From Rhodosalinus sp046542825 (GTDB taxonomy: Bacteria > Pseudomonadota > Alphaproteobacteria > Rhodobacterales > Rhodobacteraceae): a DNA stretch of 18,696 nucleotides. The first letter of the stretch is position 1; every line of letters begins with the position of its first letter. The DNA is taken from positions 1 to 18,696 of the forward strand of contig NZ_JBKHAQ010000053.1 of assembly GCF_046542825.1 (NCBI RefSeq). Reading direction: 5' to 3'. The position numbers and the translations under genes are program-made. The notes beneath the pieces were generated by a model. That model was not told where the DNA came from, made no database searches, and saw only the letters and a list, made by a program, of their open reading frames with translations. Of this stretch, positions 1 to 7,265 are shown piece after piece.

Positions 1-867
1 GCGACCGCGCTGGTGAACTGGCAGCGCTCGGTGAAATCCGACGAGGAACTGGTCTTCATGCGCCGCGCCGCGCGCATCTCGGAAACCATCGTCGACGGTC
101 TGGTGGAACGCACCGCGGCCGGCGTGCCCAAGAACGAGGTCGTGGCGGACGCCTGGCGCGACGCGATCATGGGCGCGGACGGGCACTGGGGCGACTATCC
201 CGCCATCGTGCCGATGCTGCCCTCAGGCTCGGACGCCGCGGCGCCGCATCTCACCTGGGACGGGCGCGCATTCAACGGGGGCGAGGCCACCTTCTTCGAG
301 ATCGCGGGCTGCTATCGCCGCTATCACGTGCCGTTCTGTCGCACGATCTTCCTCGGGACGCCGCCGGACGACATGCTGCGAGCGGAATCCGCGCTGGTCG
401 CGGGGCTGGAGGCCGGGCTCGACGCGGCGCGCGCGGGCAACACCGCGGGCTGCGTGGCCAACGCGATGAACGACGCGCTGGCGCGCGCGGGCATCGAGCG
501 CAAGGGGCGCTGCGGCTATTCCATCGGCCTGTCCTACCCGCCCGACTGGGGCGAGCGCACCGTCTCGCTGCGCCCCGAGGACCGGACGGTGCTGATGCCG
601 GGCATGACCTTCCACTTCATGCCGGGGCTCTGGATGCGCGACTGGGGGCTCGAGATCACCGAGTCCATCCTGATCCGCGAGGAGGGGCCCGCAGAAACCC
701 TTTGCAACCGTCCCCGCAAGATGTTCACCAAGGAAAATGAGCAAGCTGTCCCGCGCCCGTTCGATATTGGCGGACCTGATCGCGTGTCCGACCGTCTCTT
801 CGGAGTCGAACCTGGAGATGATGGCCTATCTGGCGGACAGGCTGACGAGTCTGGGCGCCAGAACTGA
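1..867 (+). CDS. M24-fold hydrolase, ectoine hydrolase (DoeA/EutD)-like, 5' truncated
   Basis: The frame is open from base 1 and has no convincing start, so only the C-terminal catalytic half is visible; family members are usually about 390-400 residues. A creatinase/prolidase-type segment (VNWQRSVKSDEEL, MRRAARISE) leads into the pita-bread domain. The metal sites of true aminopeptidases look lost. The Asp pair is replaced in FEIAGCYRRYHVPFCRT, the usual GHGIGL histidine is Tyr in GYSIGL, and the end reads GLEITES. That pattern, together with the FHFMPGLWMRDWG stretch, is what I recall of ectoine hydrolases and creatinase relatives, which would open the ectoine ring or cleave a similar C-N bond in the cytoplasm. 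The family-like end is PRKMFTKE at about 711-735. Beyond that, the frame runs 130 bases into the next gene with unrelated sequence, probably because of a frameshift. Other creatinase-like amidinohydrolases are possible. Confidence 0.8.
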   Translation, partial: ATALVNWQRSVKSDEELVFMRRAARISETIVDGLVERTAAGVPKNEVVADAWRDAIMGADGHWGDYPAIVPMLPSGSDAAAPHLTWDGRAFNGGEATFFEIAGCYRRYHVPFCRTIFLGTPPDDMLRAESALVAGLEAGLDAARAGNTAGCVANAMNDALARAGIERKGRCGYSIGLSYPPDWGERTVSLRPEDRTVLMPGMTFHFMPGLWMRDWGLEITESILIREEGPAETLCNRPRKMFTKENEQAVPRPFDIGGPDRVSDRLFGVEPGDDGLSGGQADESGRQN

Positions 868-1900
868 GCTTTTCACAGATCCTTCGGGGCACAAGGCCAA
901 CCTCTTCGCCACGATAGGCCCGGACCGGCCCGGCGGCATCGTGCTGTCGGGCCATTCCGACGTGGTGCCGGCCGTGGCCGAGGACTGGGCCAGCGACCCC
1001 TTCGAGATGGTCGAGCGCGACGGGCGGCTCTACGGGCGCGGCGCCTGCGACATGAAGGGTTTCATCGCGGCCGCGCTGGCCGTGGCGCCCGACTATGCCG
1101 CCGCGGAACTCGCGCGGCCCGTGCATTTCGCCTTCACCTACGACGAGGAGGTGGGCTGCCTGGGCGCGCAGGCGCTGGTACGGGAACTGGCGCGGCGCGA
1201 ACACCGGCCCGCGATGGCGATCATCGGCGAACCGACGCTGATGCACCTGGTGGACGGCCACAAGGGCTGCTGCGAATACACCACGCGCTTCACCGGCACG
1301 GCCGGCCACGGCTCCGCCCCCGAGCGGGGCGTGAACGCGGCGGAATACGCCGCGCGCTACGTCGCCCGCCTGCTGGAGCTGCGCGGCGCGTTGCAGGCCC
1401 GCGCAAATGCCGACAGCCCCTTCGACCCGCCGTGGTCCACGATCAACGTGGGCCGGATCGAGGCCGGCGTTGCGCACAACGTCATCGCGGCGCACGCGCA
1501 GGTGGACTGGGAAACGCGTCCCGTGCGGCCAGAGGACGGCCCCTTCGTCTCCGAGACGATGCGCGCCTACGCCGAAGAGGTTCTGCTGCCCGCGATGCGG
1601 GCTGTCAGCCCCGAGGCCGCGATCGAGACCGAGACGGTGGGCGAGGTCGCGGGCCTGATCCCGATGCCGGAAAACGAGGCGCGCAAACTGGTGGCGGAGC
1701 TGACCGGCGCCAACGGCGCGGAGGTCGTGGCCTTCGGCACCGAGGCGGGCCTCTTCCAGTCGATCGGCATGTCGGCGGTGGTCTGCGGCCCAGGCAGCAT
1801 CGAACAGGCGCACAGGCCCGACGAATACGTCTCGCTCGATCAGCTCGGCGCCTGCCTTGGGATGCTGGAACGGCTTGGCTCCCGGCTCGCCGCTGCCTGA
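737..1900 (+). CDS. argE: ArgE/DapE-family M20 deacetylase (acetylornithine deacetylase-like)
   Basis: A 387-residue protein of full family length. Zinc and catalytic residues are all visible: HSDVV (H73, D75), GRGACDMKG (bridging D105), DEEVG (E137 general base, E138 metal), GEPT (E165), the dimerisation-domain GHGS (H190), and a C-terminal AHRPDE (H359). Family knowledge: such enzymes hydrolyse N-acetyl-ornithine or related N-acyl amino acids in the cytoplasm, using two metals. The ATG sits in an ATGA overlap with what looks like the original stop of the upstream hydrolase, and AAGGA lies just before it. Next to an ectoine-hydrolase-like gene and a cyclodeaminase homologue, it may deacetylate an acetylated diamino acid instead of serving arginine synthesis; that is inference. 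The canonical ectoine deacetylase DoeB belongs to a different family, so this would be a functional substitute. Confidence 0.88.
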   Translation: MSKLSRARSILADLIACPTVSSESNLEMMAYLADRLTSLGARTELFTDPSGHKANLFATIGPDRPGGIVLSGHSDVVPAVAEDWASDPFEMVERDGRLYGRGACDMKGFIAAALAVAPDYAAAELARPVHFAFTYDEEVGCLGAQALVRELARREHRPAMAIIGEPTLMHLVDGHKGCCEYTTRFTGTAGHGSAPERGVNAAEYAARYVARLLELRGALQARANADSPFDPPWSTINVGRIEAGVAHNVIAAHAQVDWETRPVRPEDGPFVSETMRAYAEEVLLPAMRAVSPEAAIETETVGEVAGLIPMPENEARKLVAELTGANGAEVVAFGTEAGLFQSIGMSAVVCGPGSIEQAHRPDEYVSLDQLGACLGMLERLGSRLAAA

Positions 1901-1902
1901 GC

Positions 1903-1920
1903 GCGCCGGGGCGCCGGCGC
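1903..1920 (+). terminator. GC-rich hairpin after argE
   Basis: A perfect 7-bp inverted repeat (GCGCCGG, loop GGCG, CCGGCGC) begins three bases after the argE stop codon. It has no following T-run, so it is not a classical intrinsic terminator. It could be an mRNA-stabilising 3' hairpin, an attenuating structure or a chance feature of GC-rich DNA. The 87-base gap to the next gene makes partial transcriptional separation plausible. Confidence 0.3.
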
Positions 1921-1977
1921 ACCCGCAGGGCTTTCCAGCGCCGAACGAAGCGGGCAGGATCGCCGCATGACGCCGAG

Positions 1978-1982
1978 GGAGG
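1978..1982 (+). promoter_or_regulatory. Ribosome binding site fixing the cyclodeaminase start
   Basis: GGAGG, inside AGGGAGGAG, ends five bases before the ATG at 1988. An in-frame ATG at 1967 lies upstream of this site, would place the Shine-Dalgarno inside the coding region, and has no good site of its own. The start at 1988 is therefore preferred. Confidence 0.7.
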
Positions 1983-1987
1983 AGCCG

Positions 1988-2971
1988 ATGGGCCACGAGA
2001 TCCGCATCCTGACCGAGCGCGAGTTGCGTGCCGCCGTCGCGCTGGATCACGACCTTGTCGCCGCGATCGAGCGCGCCTTTGCGGCGCTGGCGGGCGAAGG
2101 CGTCGTGATGCCGCCGGTGATGTCCATGGCGCTGCACGACCGCAACGCCGAGGTGGACGTCAAGACCGCCTATCTGCCGGGATTCGACGGCTTCGCCGTC
2201 AAGGTCTCGCCCGGGTTCTTCGACAATCCCAGGATCGGCCTGCCCTCGCTCAACGGCTTCATGGTCCTGCTCTCGGCCGAGACCGGGCTGGTGCAGGCGG
2301 TGTTCCTCGACAACGGGTATCTGACGGACATCCGCACCGCGGCGGCCGGCGCGGTGGCGGCGAAGCACCTTGCGCCGCGCCAGGTCGAGACGGCAGGCGT
2401 GATCGGCACCGGCGTGCAGGCGCGGCTGCAGATCCGGGCGGCGCGGCTGGTGCGCGGCTTCCGCCGTGTGCTGGTCTGGGGCCGTGCGGGCGAGAAGGCG
2501 GAAGCCTGCGCCGCCGATCTGCGCGCGGAGCTGGGGATCGAGGCCGAGGTGGCGACCGATCCCGCCCGGCTCGTGGCGGAGAGCCAGCTTGTGGTGACGA
2601 CGACGCCCGCGACGGCTCCGGTGCTCAGGGCCGAATGGCTGCACCCTGGCCTGCACGTCACCGCGATGGGCTCCGACCAGCCGGGCAAGAACGAGCTGGA
2701 GCCCGCCGCGCTGGCCAAGGCCCACCTTTATGTAGCCGACCGCGTGGCGCAGGCCGAGGCAATGGGCGAGCTGCGCGCCGCCCGCGCCGCGGGCGTCTTC
2801 GACGCGCATCCGTCGGAGCTGGGGCAGGTGGTGACCGGCGCCGCGCCGGGCCGGCAGTCGGAGGCGGAGATCACCATCGCCGACCTGACCGGGACGGGGG
2901 CACAGGATACCGCGGTCGCGACCCATGCGCTGACGCGGCTCGGCGAGGCCGGGACGGTGATCCGCACTTGA
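1988..2971 (+). CDS. Ornithine cyclodeaminase / mu-crystallin family protein, EutC-like
   Basis: A 327-residue protein, the usual size for the family, which includes ornithine cyclodeaminase, alanine dehydrogenase, ketimine reductases and the ectoine-utilisation protein EutC. The substrate-side region has the conserved VKVSPGFFDNP (K72), LPSLNGFMVLLSAETG and LTDIRTAAAGAVA (R116, T117). The Rossmann dinucleotide motif is VIGTGVQA at 138-145. The segment AMGSDQPGKNEL carries the expected catalytic Asp (D230). These features predict a cytoplasmic NAD-dependent deaminating or reducing enzyme acting on a small amino acid. Proximity to the ectoine-hydrolase-like and deacetylase genes favours a role in diamino-acid catabolism; sequence alone cannot separate EutC from ornithine cyclodeaminase. 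It is followed 35 bp later by the hydrolase at 3007, probably in one operon. Confidence 0.85.
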   Translation: MGHEIRILTERELRAAVALDHDLVAAIERAFAALAGEGVVMPPVMSMALHDRNAEVDVKTAYLPGFDGFAVKVSPGFFDNPRIGLPSLNGFMVLLSAETGLVQAVFLDNGYLTDIRTAAAGAVAAKHLAPRQVETAGVIGTGVQARLQIRAARLVRGFRRVLVWGRAGEKAEACAADLRAELGIEAEVATDPARLVAESQLVVTTTPATAPVLRAEWLHPGLHVTAMGSDQPGKNELEPAALAKAHLYVADRVAQAEAMGELRAARAAGVFDAHPSELGQVVTGAAPGRQSEAEITIADLTGTGAQDTAVATHALTRLGEAGTVIRT

Positions 2972-3006
2972 GGTGCCGGCGCGGCCGGCCAGACAGGAGA
3001 AGCTTC

Positions 3007-3705
3007 ATGGCCGACTATATCTTCGAGCCGCCAGACGTGCCCGGTATCCCGGTGAAGGGCGAAAGCGCCCTCTATCCCGTGGGCCGGATCTTCTGCGTCG
3101 GGCGCAACTATGCCGCCCATGCCGCCGAGATGGGGGTGGAGGTGGACCGCGAGGCGCCGTTCTATTTCACCAAGTCGCCCTCGGCCTTCCTGTTCTCGGG
3201 CGGCACGCTGCCCTATCCGCCCGGCACGGAGAACTTCCACCACGAGATGGAGCTGGCACTGGCGATCGGCGCGCCGGCCTTCCGCGTCACCCCGGACGAG
3301 GCGGCGGGCGCCATCTACGCCTACGGCTGCGCGCTGGACATGACGCGCCGCGACCTGCAGCTGAAAGCGCGGGAAAGGCAGCGGCCCTGGGACCTGGGCA
3401 AGGATGTCGAGGGCTCGGCGGTTTTCGCCGCGCTGACGAAGGCGGGCGAGATACCGGCCCTCGGCCCGCAGCGCATCCACCTGGAGGTCAACGGCGAGGT
3501 GAAGCAGGACGCGACGCTCGACCAGCTGATCCATTCGGTGCCCGAGATCGTGGCGGACCTGTCGAAATTCTACCACCTGCGCCCCGGCGACCTGATCATG
3601 ACGGGCACGCCAGCCGGCGTCGGACCTGTCGTGGCGGGCGACCGCATTACCGGGGGCATCGACGGGCTCGCGGACATCGCGCTCTCCATCGGCGAACCGG
3701 AATGA
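3007..3705 (+). CDS. FAA hydrolase family protein, fumarylpyruvate hydrolase-like
   Basis: A 232-residue single-domain FAH-family protein. AGGAG at 2995-2999, seven bases before the ATG, fixes the start. The metal ligands are in place: HHEMEL (E80, E82) and the DMTRRD segment (D111). Conserved phosphate/substrate-side stretches are FCVGRNYAAHAAE, FYFTKSPSA, LGKDVEGSA and MTGTPAGVGPV. Short bacterial members split 3-fumarylpyruvate to fumarate and pyruvate at the end of the gentisate pathway, or act as 2-keto acid decarboxylases/hydrolases. The gentisate reading is supported by context: its stop codon overlaps (ATGA) the start of a decayed FAD-dependent aromatic hydroxylase, whose living homologues make gentisate from 3-hydroxybenzoate or hydroxylate salicylate. 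Gentisate dioxygenase and maleylpyruvate isomerase are not in the window, so the exact substrate is unproven. Confidence 0.85.
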   Translation: MADYIFEPPDVPGIPVKGESALYPVGRIFCVGRNYAAHAAEMGVEVDREAPFYFTKSPSAFLFSGGTLPYPPGTENFHHEMELALAIGAPAFRVTPDEAAGAIYAYGCALDMTRRDLQLKARERQRPWDLGKDVEGSAVFAALTKAGEIPALGPQRIHLEVNGEVKQDATLDQLIHSVPEIVADLSKFYHLRPGDLIMTGTPAGVGPVVAGDRITGGIDGLADIALSIGEPE

Positions 3706-4098
3706 CGCCGCGACCGATGCCCCTTACCTGATCGCTGGCAGCGGGATCGGCGGCCGCGCCGCCGTCTGCGGTCTCGCGCAGAAGGGCGTCCGCGGGGCGC
3801 GTGGCGCTCCCGGGCGATGCCCCCGCGCACCCGATGCTGCAACGCACGGCGCAGGGCGCCTGCATGGCGGTGATGGACGCCGGGGCGCTGGCGCGCACGA
3901 GAGGGCGACGTGAAACGCGCCCTGCCCGCCTGCAATGCCCGGCGCTGCCTTGCGGGCCGCGCGGGTCTGGCCTCGGTCGCGGGCGGTGGGCGCGCACATC
4001 TATCCCCCGGCCGGCGCCCCTGACCACCTGCGCAACGCGGCGATGGCGGGCAAGACGGCCGGGGACTCGCACGACACCATCGGCTGGCTCTGCGGCTC
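3702..4098 (+). pseudogene. Remnant of FAD-dependent aromatic hydroxylase (salicylate/3-hydroxybenzoate hydroxylase type)
   Basis: Three separate pieces of one monooxygenase can be read in different frames. The putative old start ATG at 3702 overlaps the stop of the hydrolase gene. From 3722 a different frame gives PYLIAGSGIGGRAAVCGLAQ, the N-terminal FAD-binding GxGxxG strand. From about 3801 another frame gives LPGDAPAHPMLQ and AQGACMAVMDAGALA, which match the C-terminal FAD motif usually reading LLGDAAHPMLQ. From 3907 a further frame gives DVKRALPACNARR, and a last shift gives AHIYPPAGAPDHLRNAAMAG and DTIGWLCG, the family's C-terminal end. Intact enzymes are about 390-400 residues. Only about 120 remain here, with the substrate-binding middle deleted, so the gene cannot be functional. 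The order of pieces is preserved, which supports one ancestral gene and not chance. Confidence 0.85.
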
Positions 4099-4265
4099 GA
4101 GCGGGCCGCGCGGGGCCGTCAGCCACGAGACGCTGCGATGCGGCAGCGCCGCCTGCCCCGCCGATCCGCCCGGACGGCGGGCCACGGACACGCCACCGGC
4201 GAGGGACTGGAATCCCGCGCAGCGCCACGCCATCCTGCCAGTGGCAACGACGGTCGGAGGGACGG

Positions 4266-6230
4266 ATGCGCAGGTTGGCGGAATGGTGTCTGGCGGCGCT
4301 GCTGCCCGCGGCGATGCTGCTGCATGCCCCGGGGGCTGCGGCAGGACCGGCAGAAGGGCTTGCCGTGCCGCGGCTCGGGGCGAACCTCGACGGCGTGGCG
4401 GACTGGTCCGTCCAGCATCCCTTCGTCGACAGGATGAAGACCGCGCGTCCCTGGATCGGGCACAGCGCGGACGAATGGGGACGCTGGAGCACCGAGGCGC
4501 TGCGCGAGGCGGGACATGTGGGGGCCGATGGCTGGCCGCGCAGCCTGCCGGAAGGGGCGACCCGGCTGGAAGCCCTGGTGCTCACCGATCAGCCCGAAGA
4601 CGCCGGGCAGCTGGCCGGCCGTTACGCGCTGCGCTGGAAGGGGGCGGGGCATGTCGAGGTCACGGGCCGCTCGCGCCTGATCTCCCAGCGCCCCGGCGAG
4701 ATCGTCTTTCATTACGCGCCGGGCGAGGGGCTGGTCGCCGTCGTGGTCAAATCGACCGACCCGGAGGGCACGGGCGACCACATCCGTGACATGACGCTCG
4801 TGCGCGAGGAACACCTGGCGCTGCACGAAGCGGGCGCGCTCTTCAATCCGGCTTGGATCGCGCGGGTGCAGGACCTGCGAAATGTCCGGTTCGTGAACTG
4901 GATGAACACCAGCGACACGAAGCTCGAGCGCTGGGAGGATCGCGCGCGCCCGGATTACCAGAGCTGGGGAATGCTGCCGGGCGGCGTGCCGCTCGAGGTC
5001 ATGGTGGCGCTGGCCAACGAGATCGGGGCGGACCCGTGGTTCACGATCCCGCACCGGGCGAACGACGATTTCGTGCGCCGCTTCGCGCAGTACGTCCGCG
5101 ACCATCTCGACCCGCGGCTGCGTGCGCATGTGGAGTATTCCAACGAGGTCTGGAACTTCCTCTTTCCCCAGGCGAATTGGGCCGCCGAACAGGCCCGCGC
5201 GCGCTGGGGCGAGGCCGATCAGACGGGCTGGGTGCAGTTCGCGGGGATGCGCGCGGCAGAGATCGCCGACATCTGGCGCGAGGTCTTCGCAGAGGAGGCG
5301 GAATCGCGGTTGCGCACCGTCGTCGCGGTGCACACCGGCTGGCTCGGCCTCGAGGAGGCCATCCTGGAGGCGCCGCTCGCCGTTGCGGAAGGGCGGGCGC
5401 CGCCGGTGGACAGCTTCGATCTGTATGCCGTGACGGGCTATTTCGGCGAGGCGCTCGACCCCGCAGGGGACACCCGGCGCCTGCGCCGCTGGCTCGAGGA
5501 GGGTGCGCAGGCCGCAACCGCGCGACTGGCCGAAGAGCTTCGCGAAGGCTCTCTCGAGCGGCTGCTCGAAGAGGTCCTTCCGCATCATGCGCGGGCCGCG
5601 GAGCACTACGACCTGGACCTGGTGATGTACGAGGGCGGCACCCATGTCACCGCCCCCGAGATCAGCGATCCGGACCTCGCCGCCTTCATTCAGGCGTTCA
5701 ACTACACGCCCGAGATGGCCGCGCTTTACGAGACGCTGCTCGAAGGCTGGCGCGCGGCGGGCGGCACGCTCTTCAACCACTATGTTGACGTCGCCAGGCC
5801 CAGCCGATGGGGAAGCTGGGGCGGGCTAAGGCACCCCTGGGACGAGAATCCGCGCTGGGACGTGCTGATGGACTACAACCGGACGGCCGAGCCGTGGGAG
5901 GACCGCGCCCCGGGCACTTTCCTGCACGGCGTGCTGCGCGAGGGCACGGAGGGTGCCGACCGGCTCGAGGGCACACCGGAGGAGGACATCCTGCTGGGCG
6001 GGCCGGGCGACGACGTGCTGGACGGCCGGGGCGGTGCCGACCGTCTGCACGGCGGGCCGGGACGCGACCGTGCGCATCTGCCCGGCAGCGCGGGCGAGTG
6101 GAGGTTTGAGACCGAGGGCGATGCCGTCCTTGCCGGGCGCGACAGGGTCGTCCTGCGCCTCGTCTCGGTGGAAGAAGTCAGCTTCGCGGAGGATCCGGGC
6201 CTGATCTTTCTGACCGGCTCGCTGCGCTGA
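4266..6230 (+). CDS. Secreted clan-A glycosidase-like protein with short RTX tail
   Basis: A 654-residue protein; GGAGG at 4256-4260, five bases before the ATG, sets the start. Residues 1-26 are a signal peptide (MRR, hydrophobic CLAALLPAAMLL, cleavage after GAAA). The long central region resembles a TIM-barrel glycoside hydrolase: YSNEVWN (N293-E294) looks like the acid/base Asn-Glu pair of clan A, and VMYEGGTH (E456) fits a nucleophile on a later strand. Residues about 560-600 hold hemolysin-type calcium-binding repeats (EGADRLEG, LGGPGDDVLDG, GGADRLHGGPGRD), ending in a beta-rich tail. Such repeats often accompany type I secretion, but here a Sec signal peptide is present. Its neighbours are a glycosyltransferase and a flippase, so trimming or binding of an exported glycan is plausible. 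I cannot name the family or substrate; a non-catalytic polysaccharide-binding role is possible. Confidence 0.7.
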   Translation: MRRLAEWCLAALLPAAMLLHAPGAAAGPAEGLAVPRLGANLDGVADWSVQHPFVDRMKTARPWIGHSADEWGRWSTEALREAGHVGADGWPRSLPEGATRLEALVLTDQPEDAGQLAGRYALRWKGAGHVEVTGRSRLISQRPGEIVFHYAPGEGLVAVVVKSTDPEGTGDHIRDMTLVREEHLALHEAGALFNPAWIARVQDLRNVRFVNWMNTSDTKLERWEDRARPDYQSWGMLPGGVPLEVMVALANEIGADPWFTIPHRANDDFVRRFAQYVRDHLDPRLRAHVEYSNEVWNFLFPQANWAAEQARARWGEADQTGWVQFAGMRAAEIADIWREVFAEEAESRLRTVVAVHTGWLGLEEAILEAPLAVAEGRAPPVDSFDLYAVTGYFGEALDPAGDTRRLRRWLEEGAQAATARLAEELREGSLERLLEEVLPHHARAAEHYDLDLVMYEGGTHVTAPEISDPDLAAFIQAFNYTPEMAALYETLLEGWRAAGGTLFNHYVDVARPSRWGSWGGLRHPWDENPRWDVLMDYNRTAEPWEDRAPGTFLHGVLREGTEGADRLEGTPEEDILLGGPGDDVLDGRGGADRLHGGPGRDRAHLPGSAGEWRFETEGDAVLAGRDRVVLRLVSVEEVSFAEDPGLIFLTGSLR

Positions 6231-6257
6231 TTTTCGTCCGTGCGAGCGACCGATGCG

Positions 6258-6273
6258 CCGGCCTCCGGTTTTT
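6258..6273 (+). terminator. Possible weak terminator after the glycosidase-like gene
   Basis: A short CCGG-cct-CCGG hairpin is followed directly by TTTTT, with a second T-run a few bases on, 28 bases after the stop codon. The 4-bp stem is short but all G-C. It sits in the 132-base gap before the glycosyltransferase gene, where a unit boundary would be reasonable. I see no clear promoter in the rest of this gap. Confidence 0.25.
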
Positions 6274-6362
6274 CCCTTTTTTCGCCGCACTGCCGCGATA
6301 CTCTGTCCGCGCGACGCAAGACGCCCAGTACTCCAGCCGTTCGACGACCGAGACCGCCCATC

Positions 6363-7265
6363 ATGATCCCGCATGCGCCTCTCCCCGCGGACCCCGATGC
6401 CGCGCCCGATGCCGGTGCGCGACGCGCTGCGCGCGGTCTCAGCGTCATCGTGCCGGCAAGCAACGAGGAGGCCCATATCGGCCGCTGCCTCGCGGCGCTG
6501 GTAGAGAGCGCGATGCCCCTCGACCTGCCTGTGGACGTTGTCGTGGCCGCAAATGGCTGCCGCGACCGAACCGTGGAGCGCGCGCAAGGATTCGCGCCGC
6601 GGTTCGAGGCGCGCGACTGGCGCCTCACGGTGCTTGACCTTGCGGCACCGGGCAAGATCGGGGCCCTCAACGCGGGCGACACCGCTGCCCGTGGCGCGCT
6701 GCGCGCCTATCTCGATGCAGACGTGAAGGTCAGCAAACCGCTGCTCGGTCAGATCGTCACCGCGCTGAACCGCGACACGCCGGCCTTTGCAAGCGGGCGC
6801 GTCCGCATCCCGCGCCCGGCAAGCACGGCCAGCCGCGCTTACCGCCGCTTCTACCTGACCGTGCCCTTCATGACGCATGGCGTGCCCGGCTGCGGCCTCT
6901 TCGCCGTCAACGCTGCGGGCCGCGCGCGCTGGGGCAGCTTTCCGGACGTGATCGCCGACGACATCTTCGTGCGGCTCAACTTCGCCCCGCACGAACGCAT
7001 CGGCGTGCCCGCTGGCTACGAATGGCCGCTCGTCGAGGGCTGGTCGAACCTTGTGCGCGTGCGCCGGCGCCAGGACGCCGGCGTGGCGGAGATCGCGCGC
7101 CGGTTTCCCGATCTCATGCGCAACGAGGACAAGCCCTCGTTCGGCGCCGGCGCGATCCTGCAACGTGCCGCGGCCGACCCGATGGCCTTCGCCGTCTATG
7201 CGGGCGTGGCTGCGACGGTGCGGCTGACGCCCGGACGCCTGCGGGGATGGAGCCGCGGGCGATGA
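6363..7265 (+). CDS. Family 2 glycosyltransferase
   Basis: A 300-residue GT-A-fold glycosyltransferase. LSVIVPASNEEAHIGRCL at about 26-43 is the typical nucleotide-sugar-binding start. VVVAANGCRDRT is the second strand, YLDADVKVS (DAD, 118-120) is the metal-binding DxD motif, and GCGLFAVNAAGR followed by IADDIFVR (D199/D200) fits the acceptor-base region. No clear membrane span is present, so it probably acts on the cytoplasmic face of the membrane. The frame is open up to a GTG at 6240, but homology begins only after the ATG at 6363, which is preferred although its ribosome site is weak. Its stop overlaps the flippase start by 4 bp (ATGA), showing tight co-expression. The sugar donor and acceptor cannot be read from the sequence. 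Confidence 0.82.
   Translation: MIPHAPLPADPDAAPDAGARRAARGLSVIVPASNEEAHIGRCLAALVESAMPLDLPVDVVVAANGCRDRTVERAQGFAPRFEARDWRLTVLDLAAPGKIGALNAGDTAARGALRAYLDADVKVSKPLLGQIVTALNRDTPAFASGRVRIPRPASTASRAYRRFYLTVPFMTHGVPGCGLFAVNAAGRARWGSFPDVIADDIFVRLNFAPHERIGVPAGYEWPLVEGWSNLVRVRRRQDAGVAEIARRFPDLMRNEDKPSFGAGAILQRAAADPMAFAVYAGVAATVRLTPGRLRGWSRGR

Noticed and set aside
725..2926. A minus-strand open frame of over 700 codons
   Set aside because: It mirrors three well-supported + strand genes, is rich in Arg/His/Gly as expected of antisense reading in GC-rich DNA, and shows no recognisable domain.
3801..4265. An N-terminal extension of the glycosidase-like protein by 155 residues
   Set aside because: The upstream part is the hydroxylase relic read in one frame followed by noise; a signal peptide with a good ribosome site begins at 4266.
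6240..6362. A GTG start giving the first glycosyltransferase 41 extra residues
   Set aside because: The extra residues are Pro/Arg/Ser-rich with no similarity to the GT-A fold, and the family-typical start follows the ATG at 6363.
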